A stretch of DNA of 16,805 nucleotides from Actinomycetota bacterium (GTDB lineage: Bacteria > Actinomycetota > Acidimicrobiia > Acidimicrobiales > Poriferisodaliceae), in NCBI GenBank assembly GCA_002731665.1, contig PCCJ01000068.1:1-16805 (forward strand). Direction: 5' to 3'. The notes beneath the pieces are model-generated. The model was not told the DNA's origin, searched no databases, and worked only from the letters and a program-made list of their open reading frames with translations. The translations under genes were made by a program, and so were the position numbers. Of the stretch, positions 7,787-15,266 are shown piece after piece. Positions within the stretch are counted from its first letter, which is position 1; every line of letters begins with the position of its first letter.

Positions 7787-8642
7787 CATTCACAATGAAG
7801 CTGCAGAGATTTCAATCATTTTGAACGGTGAAGAAGTGAATGTTCTAGAGGACATGACGATTCGTGAGGCAAGTAGCAAAATGATGGTCGACATACCAAC
7901 TATTTGTTGGTCTGAAAACCTTGAGCCAGCGAATGCATGCAGACTATGCGTCGTCGAGGTGGAAGGATCTAAAACGTTAGTCCCATCCTGTTCTCGCAAA
8001 GTAGAAAATGGGATGAATATTTCAACGACGTCCGATCGCGTTAAGGCTAGTCGTCGGATGATCTTAGAGTTCCTGGCGACAGCTAACGATTTATCGCAGG
8101 CACCAGAAATTACCAGCCTCTTTGATGATTACGGTGTTGATATAGATCGTTATGAAACCCCTACCCGCATATCCACAGAAATCAAAATTGAAGACGAACT
8201 CTATGTTCGCGATTACTCGAAATGCATACTTTGTTATAAGTGTGTAGACGCGTGTGGAGAGCAAGCTCAAAATACGTTCGCTATAGCCTTCAGCGGACGA
8301 GGCTTCGATACCCAAGTCTCGACAGAATTTGAGGTTGAGCTTCCTGAATCTGACTGTGTTTATTGCGGTAATTGTGTAGCTGTTTGCCCAACAAACGCCC
8401 TGCAGTTTAAGACAGAATTTGATTTACGTGAGGCCTCGAACTGGCGGCCTGATGACCAAACGGTAACAACTACGGTTTGCTCCTTTTGTGGAGTAGGGTG
8501 CAACTTAGAACTACACACTCAAGATAATCAGATAGTTAAAGTAACCTCGCCTGCTGATCACGACGTCACAAATGGGAACCTCTGCATCAAAGGACGCTTT
8601 GGTTGGGAGTACGTTAACTGGATTGAGAAGAAAACTCCATAG
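7779..8642 (+). CDS. Formate dehydrogenase N-terminal iron-sulfur subunit (split-off FdhA/NuoG-type domain)
   Basis: A 287-residue iron-sulfur protein equivalent to the N-terminal third of large FdhA chains. In order: a NuoG-type [2Fe-2S] domain (C43, C54, C57, C71); a region where relatives have an extra His/Cys [4Fe-4S] site but this protein has none of those ligands (about 98-118); a two-cluster ferredoxin domain (C149, C152, C155, C159 and C193, C196, C199, C203); and the [4Fe-4S] domain of molybdopterin oxidoreductases (C234, C237, C241, C269, with CIKGRFGWEYVN at 269-280). The chain stops seven residues later, where full-length FdhA would continue into the catalytic part encoded at 4115-6043. 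I chose ATG 7779 because it gives the 8-bp ATGACTGA overlap with the beta subunit stop and the expected N-terminus; the frame is open further upstream to 7710. It should wire the Mo site to the NuoEF-like subunit. Confidence 0.88.
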   Translation: MTDIHNEAAEISIILNGEEVNVLEDMTIREASSKMMVDIPTICWSENLEPANACRLCVVEVEGSKTLVPSCSRKVENGMNISTTSDRVKASRRMILEFLATANDLSQAPEITSLFDDYGVDIDRYETPTRISTEIKIEDELYVRDYSKCILCYKCVDACGEQAQNTFAIAFSGRGFDTQVSTEFEVELPESDCVYCGNCVAVCPTNALQFKTEFDLREASNWRPDDQTVTTTVCSFCGVGCNLELHTQDNQIVKVTSPADHDVTNGNLCIKGRFGWEYVNWIEKKTP

Positions 8643-8649
8643 TTTTCTT
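8628..8649. terminator. Perfect hairpin between convergent operons, probable bidirectional terminator
   Basis: AAGAAAACT (8628-8636) and AGTTTTCTT (8641-8649) are exact reverse complements around a 4-nt loop. The hairpin spans the stop codon of the + strand iron-sulfur subunit (8640-8642) and most of that of the - strand GMC gene (8648-8650), which are only 5 bp apart. The stem is symmetric, A-rich on the 5' arm and T-rich on the 3' arm on both strands, as expected for a two-way terminator. It is short of G-C pairs and has no long separate T-tract, so its strength is uncertain. Confidence 0.5.
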
Positions 8650-10303
8650 AGCGCTTATAAAATTCTGTCTTTTCTGCCGCTAATGGAGTATTACCTAAAA
8701 TCAAATCTGCAGCTTTCTCGGCGACCATCATAGTTGGCGCATAGATATTCCCATTTGTGATGTGGGGGAGCGTCGAAGCATCCACTACGGAACAGCTCTT
8801 TAGCCCGTGCACTTGCATCGAATTGGGATCAACAACTGAGTCAGCGCCGACCCCGAGCCTTGCAGTTCCACAAGGATGTAACGCTGTCTCTGCATCAGAG
8901 CGCACCCAGCTTAGAATTTGTTCGTTGGTAACAACGTCTGGTCCTGGAGAAATCTCACCTCCATTAATGCCACAAAAACTTCGTTGCTCGAAAATAGAGC
9001 GAGCTATCCTTATAGCTTCGATCCATTCTTTTCGATCTTTATCGCTACTCAGATAGTTAAAACTGATTTTGGGCTTCACCGCAGGCGATGATGAGGTCGT
9101 AATTACTGATCCACGACTATCAGAATTCATCGGACCTACATGAACCTGAAACCCATCGTCGACCGGAGCCTTCTGTCCATCATATCGCACAGCTAGAGGG
9201 AGAAAATGAAACATTACGTTCGGGTACGGCACTTCGTCGTTACTTCTAACAAATCCGCCAGCCTCGAAGTGATTCGTCGCAGCTGGACCTGAGCGATTTA
9301 GCCACTGAATGGCAATTGAAGGCCAACGCCACTTTGAAAGTGACCTTTGTTCGGTAATTGGCAGCAAAGATTTGTATTGTAAGTAAACCTCGAGGTGGTC
9401 TTGTAGGTTTTTACCCACTCCTGGTAACTCATGAACAACAGGTATATCAATTGGCTCAAGAGAGCCCGCATCCCCGATGCCGCTTAAGTTTAATAAGTGC
9501 GGAGTGTTGAATGCGCCAGCGCTAATAAGGACGTGGTTGCCAAGAATTCGTTCAGTCGCGCGCAACTGTCCAGATGGCCATCGTCGCTGGACCTCGACCC
9601 CTACAGCACGATTTTTATCAAAGATAATCCGGTTGGTCTGCGTTCGTGTCACAACAGTTAGGTTTCGACGGGAAATGACTGGGTGCAGGTAGGCCCTCGC
9701 AGCACTTAAACGTCGACCTCGATGAATGTTCCGATCGAAAGTCGTAAAGCCCTCCTGTTTAAATGCATTTACATCATCTGTCATTGGCAACGAGGCTTCG
9801 CGGCATGCAGCAAAGAAAGCGTCGAACAGCAGGCCTTTCGCTGGGCCCCTTTCTAAAATTAAATTACCTTCGCCTCCTCTCCGAGAGCTATCAGCACTTA
9901 CTGATTGCTCCATTCGTTTAAAGTAAGGCAAAGTATGAGCGTAATCCCATGACTTCATGCCTGGGTCATCCGCCCATTTCTCCATATCGAGCGGGTTCCC
10001 GCGCTGGAAAATCATACCGTTAATACTCGAACTGCCGCCGAGAACCTTCCCACGCGCATGCGCTACTCGGCGCCCATCAAGAAATGGCTCCGGTTCCGAT
10101 TGGTAACGCCAATCATAGAATTTAGATCCAACCGGGAAAGCAAAAGCACCTGGCATGTGTATAAATAAATCCCAGGGATAATCAGGTCTGCCAGCCTCAA
10201 TGAGCAAGACCTCGTGAGAGGAGTCAGTGCTCAAACGGTTTGCTAAAACGCAACCAGCAGAGCCACCTCCCACAATTACAAAGTCATACGTTTTAGACTT
10301 CAT
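8648..10303 (-). CDS. GMC-family oxidoreductase, choline dehydrogenase-like
   Basis: A 551-residue flavoprotein of glucose-methanol-choline type, normal length for BetA-like enzymes. The N-terminus holds the FAD dinucleotide motif FVIVGGGSAGCVLANRLS (8-25) and E36 in LLIEAG. The GMC signature ARGKVLGGSSSINGMIFQRG is at 83-102. The C-terminal catalytic region ALHPCGTARLG places the active-site His at 476, and TNGNIYAPTMM places the second catalytic residue, Asn, at 519. BetA-type enzymes oxidise choline to betaine aldehyde, feeding glycine betaine into the demethylation genes upstream. No aldehyde dehydrogenase is present in the window, so the second step must come from elsewhere or from this enzyme. 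It lies 67 bp behind the MttB-like gene on the same strand and probably shares its transcript. Other alcohols as substrate cannot be excluded. Confidence 0.85.
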   Translation of the reverse strand: MKSKTYDFVIVGGGSAGCVLANRLSTDSSHEVLLIEAGRPDYPWDLFIHMPGAFAFPVGSKFYDWRYQSEPEPFLDGRRVAHARGKVLGGSSSINGMIFQRGNPLDMEKWADDPGMKSWDYAHTLPYFKRMEQSVSADSSRRGGEGNLILERGPAKGLLFDAFFAACREASLPMTDDVNAFKQEGFTTFDRNIHRGRRLSAARAYLHPVISRRNLTVVTRTQTNRIIFDKNRAVGVEVQRRWPSGQLRATERILGNHVLISAGAFNTPHLLNLSGIGDAGSLEPIDIPVVHELPGVGKNLQDHLEVYLQYKSLLPITEQRSLSKWRWPSIAIQWLNRSGPAATNHFEAGGFVRSNDEVPYPNVMFHFLPLAVRYDGQKAPVDDGFQVHVGPMNSDSRGSVITTSSSPAVKPKISFNYLSSDKDRKEWIEAIRIARSIFEQRSFCGINGGEISPGPDVVTNEQILSWVRSDAETALHPCGTARLGVGADSVVDPNSMQVHGLKSCSVVDASTLPHITNGNIYAPTMMVAEKAADLILGNTPLAAEKTEFYKR

Positions 10304-10370
10304 AGTTAGACTTTCATAGATATGGACAATATAAACAGCGACTACTCAATACAGATGTTCTTATCATTTA

Positions 10371-11906
10371 CTAACCAATTTCATCAGGTTCTGAGTCCTT
10401 GCGGACTGTAATGTATTCGAGCATTTCTTCATCAGTCGCATCATCAATCTTTGGAGCTTCGTAGTCTTTGAGCATTTGTTTCCATATCGAGTTAGCTCGT
10501 TGTGCGGCATCAGGAGAACCCTCATCACTCCATTGTTCAAAGCTGTTATTGTCTGCAATTGTTGAGTGATAAAAAGCGTGCTCAAAATTTTGTAGGGTAT
10601 GGCTATTACCAAGGAAATGCTGTCCATGGGGATTTGTGCGTAGAGCGCTCATAGCTTGGCCATTCTCACTCATATCTACACCGCCGGCATAAACCCCCAT
10701 CATACCCAGCTGGTCTGCATCCATTATAAGTTTTTCGTAGCTTAGAGATAATCCACCTTCAAGCCAGCCTGCAGCATGAAGGACAAAATTAACGCCCGCC
10801 TGCATGGTCGGGAGGAGAGTCGCAGCCGATTCATAAGCGGCTTGAGCGTCTGGTGTCTTCGATGACGTGAGCTGGCCACCTGAGCGAAATGGAACCCCCA
10901 ATCTTCGCGCTAGGGCAGCCATTACATATGTAGCCATTGCTCCTTCTGGCGTACCAAAGGTAGGGGCGCCGGTTGCCATTGACATTGACGATGCAAAAGT
11001 TCCAAAGACGACAGGAGCACCCTTTCTCACTAGCTGGCAGTACGCCATCCCTGACAGAGCTTCTGCCAAGGCCTGAGCAGCCAGGCCGGCCACGGTAACT
11101 GGCGACATAGCTCCGGCAAGGATGAACGGTGACATAATACAAGCTTGATTATTCTGAGCATAAACTGTTGCAGCGCCTAGCATTGTCGCATCCCACCTCA
11201 AGGGAGAAGATGCGTTTATTAAACTTGTAAGAACTGTGCGGTCATCTAAGGATCCTCCAAATGCGATACGGCAAAGCTCGACAGAATCTTGTGCCCGAAT
11301 TGGTGCAGTAACTGATCCCATTAACGGCTTGTCGCTGTAACGCAGATGCGCATAAACCATATCTAAGTGCCTTTTATTCACTGGTATATCGACTGGTTCC
11401 ACAACCGTTCCGCCACTGTGATGCAGGTGTGGCAACTGATACGTCAGTTTTACGACATTCTGAAAATCTTGAAGAGTTGCGTAACGACGACCGGAGTCGA
11501 GATCAGTCACAAACGGAGAGCCATAATTCGGCGCGAAAACAGTGGCATTACCGCCAACCATTACTGATCTGTCTGCAGAACGCGCTTGTTGGACATAACT
11601 AGCTGGGGCGAAATCAGTAATAATTTTCCTACAAAGGCCCCTAGGGAATCGAACGATATCGCCATCGATATCTGCTCCGGCGTCTCGCCAAAGACCAAGC
11701 GCTGATGGGAAGTCCTGAAAGGCAATACCGATTTCAGAAAGAATAATTTCTGCGTTCTCTTCTATTTGAACTAAACCAGCTTCGTCGATTACCTCAACTG
11801 GTTTTAGTCTTCGTTCAAGGTAAGGCGCAACGGCGTCCTTTCTCTGAGAACGAGCCTCTTGACGAGCAGCCCGGCCGCCCGAACGCCGTGGTTTTGATTC
11901 AGTCAT
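10371..11906 (-). CDS. MttB-family (non-pyrrolysine) trimethylamine/quaternary amine:corrinoid methyltransferase
   Basis: A 511-residue member of the MttB superfamily. Recognisable blocks are the basic N-terminus RRSGGRAARQEAR (7-19), VMVGGNATVFAPNYGSPFVTD (~115-135), SSKTPDAQAAYESAATLL (~348-365), AGWLEGGLSLSYEKLIMD (~379-396), and GQHFLGNSHTLQNFEHAFY (~428-446). The frame has no internal TAG, so it is not a pyrrolysine enzyme. Such homologs include the glycine betaine methyltransferase MtgB, which transfers one methyl from a quaternary amine to Co(I) corrinoid protein. The neighbouring choline dehydrogenase and dimethylglycine-type dehydrogenase point to glycine betaine as substrate, but other betaines are possible. 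Translation start ATG is supported by GGGAGG (plus-strand 11914-11919) seven bases upstream, the clearest ribosome binding site of the block. Confidence 0.87.
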   Translation of the reverse strand: MTESKPRRSGGRAARQEARSQRKDAVAPYLERRLKPVEVIDEAGLVQIEENAEIILSEIGIAFQDFPSALGLWRDAGADIDGDIVRFPRGLCRKIITDFAPASYVQQARSADRSVMVGGNATVFAPNYGSPFVTDLDSGRRYATLQDFQNVVKLTYQLPHLHHSGGTVVEPVDIPVNKRHLDMVYAHLRYSDKPLMGSVTAPIRAQDSVELCRIAFGGSLDDRTVLTSLINASSPLRWDATMLGAATVYAQNNQACIMSPFILAGAMSPVTVAGLAAQALAEALSGMAYCQLVRKGAPVVFGTFASSMSMATGAPTFGTPEGAMATYVMAALARRLGVPFRSGGQLTSSKTPDAQAAYESAATLLPTMQAGVNFVLHAAGWLEGGLSLSYEKLIMDADQLGMMGVYAGGVDMSENGQAMSALRTNPHGQHFLGNSHTLQNFEHAFYHSTIADNNSFEQWSDEGSPDAAQRANSIWKQMLKDYEAPKIDDATDEEMLEYITVRKDSEPDEIG

Positions 11907-11913
11907 AGAAGTG

Positions 11914-11919
11914 CCTCCC
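11914..11919 (-). promoter_or_regulatory. Shine-Dalgarno for the MttB-like gene
   Basis: GGGAGG on the - strand, 7 nt before ATG at 11906, inside the 32-bp gap after the corrinoid activator gene. It fixes the start and suggests the methyltransferase is translated more strongly than its GTG/TTG-started neighbours. Confidence 0.6.
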
Positions 11920-11938
11920 GATTAACACGCTAGTCTTA

Positions 11939-13954
11939 TTACCGCGATCGCCTTGTACTGCGTTTCGAAGCCTGAGCTTTGGCTTTTGGGGGCAATGTCA
12001 CTACAGAAGCGAGGTTCGTAGTGCTCGCTTTCAAATGAGGAATAGCTAACGCAGCTACAAATAACTCCTGGAATCTCGGCTCAATCGCAGTTTCTATCTT
12101 ATTGATTTCCAGAACTTGCTTTTCGATTTGAGTTCTAGCCTGTCCAGATACCAAGGCAATAATTGCTCCTGCACCAGCAGCATTGCCAGAAGATACAACG
12201 TCTGACAGTGGGGAATCTGGAATAAGTCCGAGAATCATCGCGTACAACGGGTCAATGTGACTCCCAAAAGCTCCTGCAAATCTAATTTGTTTGACCGAAG
12301 TTAATTCTGCTCGCTCCATTAACAAATCCACTCCGGCTCGAAGGGCTGCTTTAGCAAGTTGAACAGCGCGAACGTCGGACTGGTTTATGGTGATATCGCG
12401 ATTCTGTGAAGACCCTGAACCATGATGCAGCATGTACGAATAAGTGCGGCCTTCTCGAAAAACACGGGATGTTTCTATTCCTATTCCACTAGGAACGTCG
12501 GACAACAAGCCATCTTCAGCTATAAGCCCAGCTAAATACATTTCTCCAAGTACTTCAACAATACCGGAGCCGCAAATTCCGGTGATTCCGAACCCCTTGA
12601 TATCCTCATCGAATAATGGATCATTAGACCAGAGGTCGCTACCAATGACTTTAAATTTAGGCTCAAGCGTTTCGCTATCTATGCGAACCCGTTCAATAGC
12701 ACCTTTACTTGCTCGTTGGCCACAGCTTATTTGAGCTCCTTCCAATGCTGGGCCGGTAGGACTAGATGCGGCAAAAAGCTTACCGTCGACAGACAGGATA
12801 ATTTCCGCATTGGTTCCCACGTCGACAATTAGGAGCGGGCCATCATAGTTCATCGGATCTTCAGCAAGTACGACTGCAGCGGTGTCAGCTCCGACGTGGC
12901 CAGCTATGCATGGCAAGACATACACATACGCTGCTTCGCAAATCAACTCGAGGGAGGTTGCTTCTACAAGAACAGATTCAGCTATCTGCAATGTGAAGGG
13001 TGCTTGCCCCAAGGGTGTTGCATCCAAGCCCAGAAATAAATGGTGCATTACTGGATTACCAACCAGTATCAATTCCACGATTTTGTTAAGTGGAATCTGG
13101 GCAATTATGGCTAGTTCTCCGACCAAGTCGTTTATTGCTCCTCTTACCAAGTCAGTAAGCGCCCTGCCGCCGTCGGGATTCATCATTGCGTAACTGACCC
13201 TGCTCATCAGGTCTTCACCGAGTCGGATTTGGGGGTTCATCAAGCCGTGCGAAGCGCGAATTTCACCAGTTGAAAGTTCTAAGAGGTGCCCTGCAATCGT
13301 AGTCGACCCAAGGTCAATGGCTATACCGTATGACTCTGTTTCAAAACCAGCCCAGACCGCAACTACGATTGAATTTTTGCCGTTCTGCCTAAGTGCAACT
13401 GAAAGAATTGTTTCGGACCTCTCCAGATCACCAAGCTGCTTTAATGCGTAATCCGAGACGCTAGACGTTTCCATTTTCCATTGTTCTAAAAGGGCAGCGC
13501 TCAGCAGGTCTTTTCTCTCTAGAGGATCTGAAATCTCCGAGATATCTATTTCAACCACGCTGACGGTACTTACGGGGTCCAAATCAATAGTCCGTAGATT
13601 AACTTCCTTGCGGACCATCGGTCCGTGTAGCTGACTTCCAGGTGGCACTTCGACGACAAGATTTCCTTGGATAAATGCCTGACAGCCGAGGCGACCGTCC
13701 GGCTCTAGCGGTCGACGCCCCGAATACAATTCTTCAGTGGAATTGACCTCGCTTAGAGAACTAACTGTGGAAGTAATAGCCCACTTAGGAAAATTGCCAA
13801 AGGACGGGACCACTTGGCACTTGCCGCAGACCCCGCGCCCTCCACATACGCTATCTAAGTCAACTCCCAACTGCCGAGCAGCATCTAGAACTGTATGTTT
13901 TGAGTCAAATGTTCCCGCTAGTCCAGAAGGTATAAACATCACTCGGCTATTCAC
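11939..13954 (-). CDS. RACo-type corrinoid activation protein (2Fe-2S ferredoxin plus ASKHA ATPase, DUF4445)
   Basis: A 671-residue reductive activator of corrinoid proteins. The N-terminal plant-type [2Fe-2S] ferredoxin domain has C37, C43, C46 (CGGRGVCGKC) and C91. A linker/middle domain leads to an actin-like ATPase domain: AIDLGSTT at 212-219, LVGNPVMHHL at ~298-307, GHVGADTAAVVLAED at 352-366, VDVGTNAEI at 377-385 and GPALEGAQISCG at 401-412. It restores Co(II) corrinoid that was oxidised by accident to active Co(I), using ATP. It lies 9 bp behind the methyl-H4folate methyltransferase gene. The GTG at 13954 is preceded by AGG eight bases upstream; an ATG six codons in (13939) is an alternative start. 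The C-terminus is a basic tail, KAKAQASKRSTRRSR, not explained by the domains. Confidence 0.9.
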   Translation of the reverse strand: MNSRVMFIPSGLAGTFDSKHTVLDAARQLGVDLDSVCGGRGVCGKCQVVPSFGNFPKWAITSTVSSLSEVNSTEELYSGRRPLEPDGRLGCQAFIQGNLVVEVPPGSQLHGPMVRKEVNLRTIDLDPVSTVSVVEIDISEISDPLERKDLLSAALLEQWKMETSSVSDYALKQLGDLERSETILSVALRQNGKNSIVVAVWAGFETESYGIAIDLGSTTIAGHLLELSTGEIRASHGLMNPQIRLGEDLMSRVSYAMMNPDGGRALTDLVRGAINDLVGELAIIAQIPLNKIVELILVGNPVMHHLFLGLDATPLGQAPFTLQIAESVLVEATSLELICEAAYVYVLPCIAGHVGADTAAVVLAEDPMNYDGPLLIVDVGTNAEIILSVDGKLFAASSPTGPALEGAQISCGQRASKGAIERVRIDSETLEPKFKVIGSDLWSNDPLFDEDIKGFGITGICGSGIVEVLGEMYLAGLIAEDGLLSDVPSGIGIETSRVFREGRTYSYMLHHGSGSSQNRDITINQSDVRAVQLAKAALRAGVDLLMERAELTSVKQIRFAGAFGSHIDPLYAMILGLIPDSPLSDVVSSGNAAGAGAIIALVSGQARTQIEKQVLEINKIETAIEPRFQELFVAALAIPHLKASTTNLASVVTLPPKAKAQASKRSTRRSR

Positions 13955-13963
13955 GATGATCGC

Positions 13964-14872
13964 CTATTGACTATCCGGACGAGAACGGCGCCCTGTCCTT
14001 GATCGCCCCCCGTTCGGTAAATCGTTCTGCGCTGGCCTATATTGCTTTATCCAGGAGGCACAATTCGAATCGTTTCCAAGAAGAACGTCGGCTGCCATCA
14101 CTGCCGATTTAGCTTCGGGATGCAAGGGATTCATAATCGCTGAAGTGAGCCCTGAACCCATCGCGATCGCAAGAAAAGTTCCGGTTACGATATGACGATT
14201 AGGAAGTCCGAAGCTGACGTTCGACGCTCCACAGGTTGTATTAACTTTTAGCTCCTGACTGAGGCGACGCACGAGTGCTTGGACTTGTCTACCGGCGGTA
14301 CTCATAGCTCCGATTGGCATTACTAAAGGGTCGACCACCACGTCGGCAGTCGGAATTCCAAAATCGTTGGCAGCTAAAACTATTTTCTTTGCCACCTCGA
14401 AACGGATGTCAGGGTCCTCGCTAATCCCTGTCTCATCGTTTGAGATAGCAACAACTGCCGCTCCTGATCTAGCAACGAGTGGAAGAATGCGGTTCAAGAC
14501 ATCAGTTTCACCTGTAACGGAGTTAATTAGAGGTTTGCCCTGGTACACCGCTAGCCCAGCCTCAAGAGCTTCAATGATTGACGAATCGATTGACAATGGC
14601 GCTGTAGTAACTGATTGGACAGTTTTTATAGCTGCGGCTAATAGCGCTGGCTCATCAGCAAGCGGAATACCGGCATTTACATCCAACATATGTGCACCAG
14701 CCGCGACTTGTGCCAGTGCATCTGCAGCGACGCGTGAGAAGTTGCCTTCCTTCATTTCTGCAGCTAGTAGTTTCCTGCCGGTCGGATTTATTCGCTCACC
14801 AATCATTACGAAAGGGCGACCGGCGCCGATCACAACCTCTCGACTTCCTGAGCTAATAACAGTGTCAGTCAC
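13964..14872 (-). CDS. Methyltetrahydrofolate:corrinoid methyltransferase (MtgA/AcsE-like, pterin-binding)
   Basis: A 302-residue pterin-binding TIM barrel. Signatures are GERINPTGRK (25-34), DVNAGIP (64-70), SIDSS (94-98), NSVTGE (117-122), and CGASNVSFGLPNRH (214-227). In corrinoid-dependent demethylation systems this enzyme takes the methyl from methyl-Co(III) corrinoid protein and gives it to H4folate, making 5-methyl-H4folate. That C1 unit can then be oxidised to formate and by the formate dehydrogenase in this window to CO2. The start is GTG (14872) with AGG about nine bases upstream. The last ~25 residues (PAQNDLPNGGRSRTGRRS) form a low-complexity basic tail beyond the barrel. MetF, FolD and formyl-H4folate enzymes needed to complete the branch are not in the window. 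Confidence 0.9.
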   Translation of the reverse strand: MTDTVISSGSREVVIGAGRPFVMIGERINPTGRKLLAAEMKEGNFSRVAADALAQVAAGAHMLDVNAGIPLADEPALLAAAIKTVQSVTTAPLSIDSSIIEALEAGLAVYQGKPLINSVTGETDVLNRILPLVARSGAAVVAISNDETGISEDPDIRFEVAKKIVLAANDFGIPTADVVVDPLVMPIGAMSTAGRQVQALVRRLSQELKVNTTCGASNVSFGLPNRHIVTGTFLAIAMGSGLTSAIMNPLHPEAKSAVMAADVLLGNDSNCASWIKQYRPAQNDLPNGGRSRTGRRSRPDSQ

Positions 14873-14930
14873 AATTGCCTATCCATAAATTGGTTTGGGT
14901 ACCCATAGTCAAAGCCTCTTAGCTGACGTC

Positions 14931-15266
14931 TCAACATACTGAATCTTCATAGCCAGATGAAGCCACCAACCTAGCTAGCCTTTCATTATCAAAGTCAGCT
15001 TCTAACACCTCAGCAAAGGCCTTTGCTTCTTGTTCAAGATCAGTATCTTGCAGGGGGTATACATCGCGATCCCACTGCGCAACATATGAGTTCGCGTCTG
15101 TTACCTTGCCTCTACCGGCGGCTTTGTCGATTGCATCTTGGAACCGACCTGGCAAGATAATCGTGGCTTTGCTTTCTCCCGTGGTCGCAATGACCTGAGC
15201 AGGAATGTCACGCCATCGTATAACAACTAGTTCGTGTCGTTTTCGTCGCCGAATGTGTTCAGTCAC
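14931..15266 (-). CDS. Small 'virulence factor' domain protein (PF13769-like), function unknown
   Basis: A protein of 111 residues if started at GTG 15266. It carries the block VIRWRDIPAQVIA, then ILPGRFQDAIDKAA and SYVAQWDRDVYP, which I recognise as the family labelled 'virulence factor' in databases. The name is historical and there is nothing virulence-related here. It is entirely soluble, with no signal peptide or membrane segment. I chose the second of two GTG codons because GGAG at plus-strand 15275-15278 lies eight bases upstream and because this gives an 8-bp GTGACTGA overlap with the DUF1638 gene; GTG 15272 is the alternative. The strict coupling to a corrinoid protein and DUF1638 suggests a helper of the methyltransferase complex, but the role is unknown. 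Confidence 0.8.
   Translation of the reverse strand: MTEHIRRRKRHELVVIRWRDIPAQVIATTGESKATIILPGRFQDAIDKAAGRGKVTDANSYVAQWDRDVYPLQDTDLEQEAKAFAEVLEADFDNERLARLVASSGYEDSVC

Noticed and set aside
10371..11906. Pyrrolysine-containing MttB
   Set aside because: The frame has no internal TAG and is full length, so it belongs to the non-pyrrolysine group.
14873..14930. Promoter inside the corrinoid operon (TTGACT, 17 nt, TTTATG on the - strand)
   Set aside because: The -10 match is poor and the gap is only 58 bp; not enough to call a promoter by eye.
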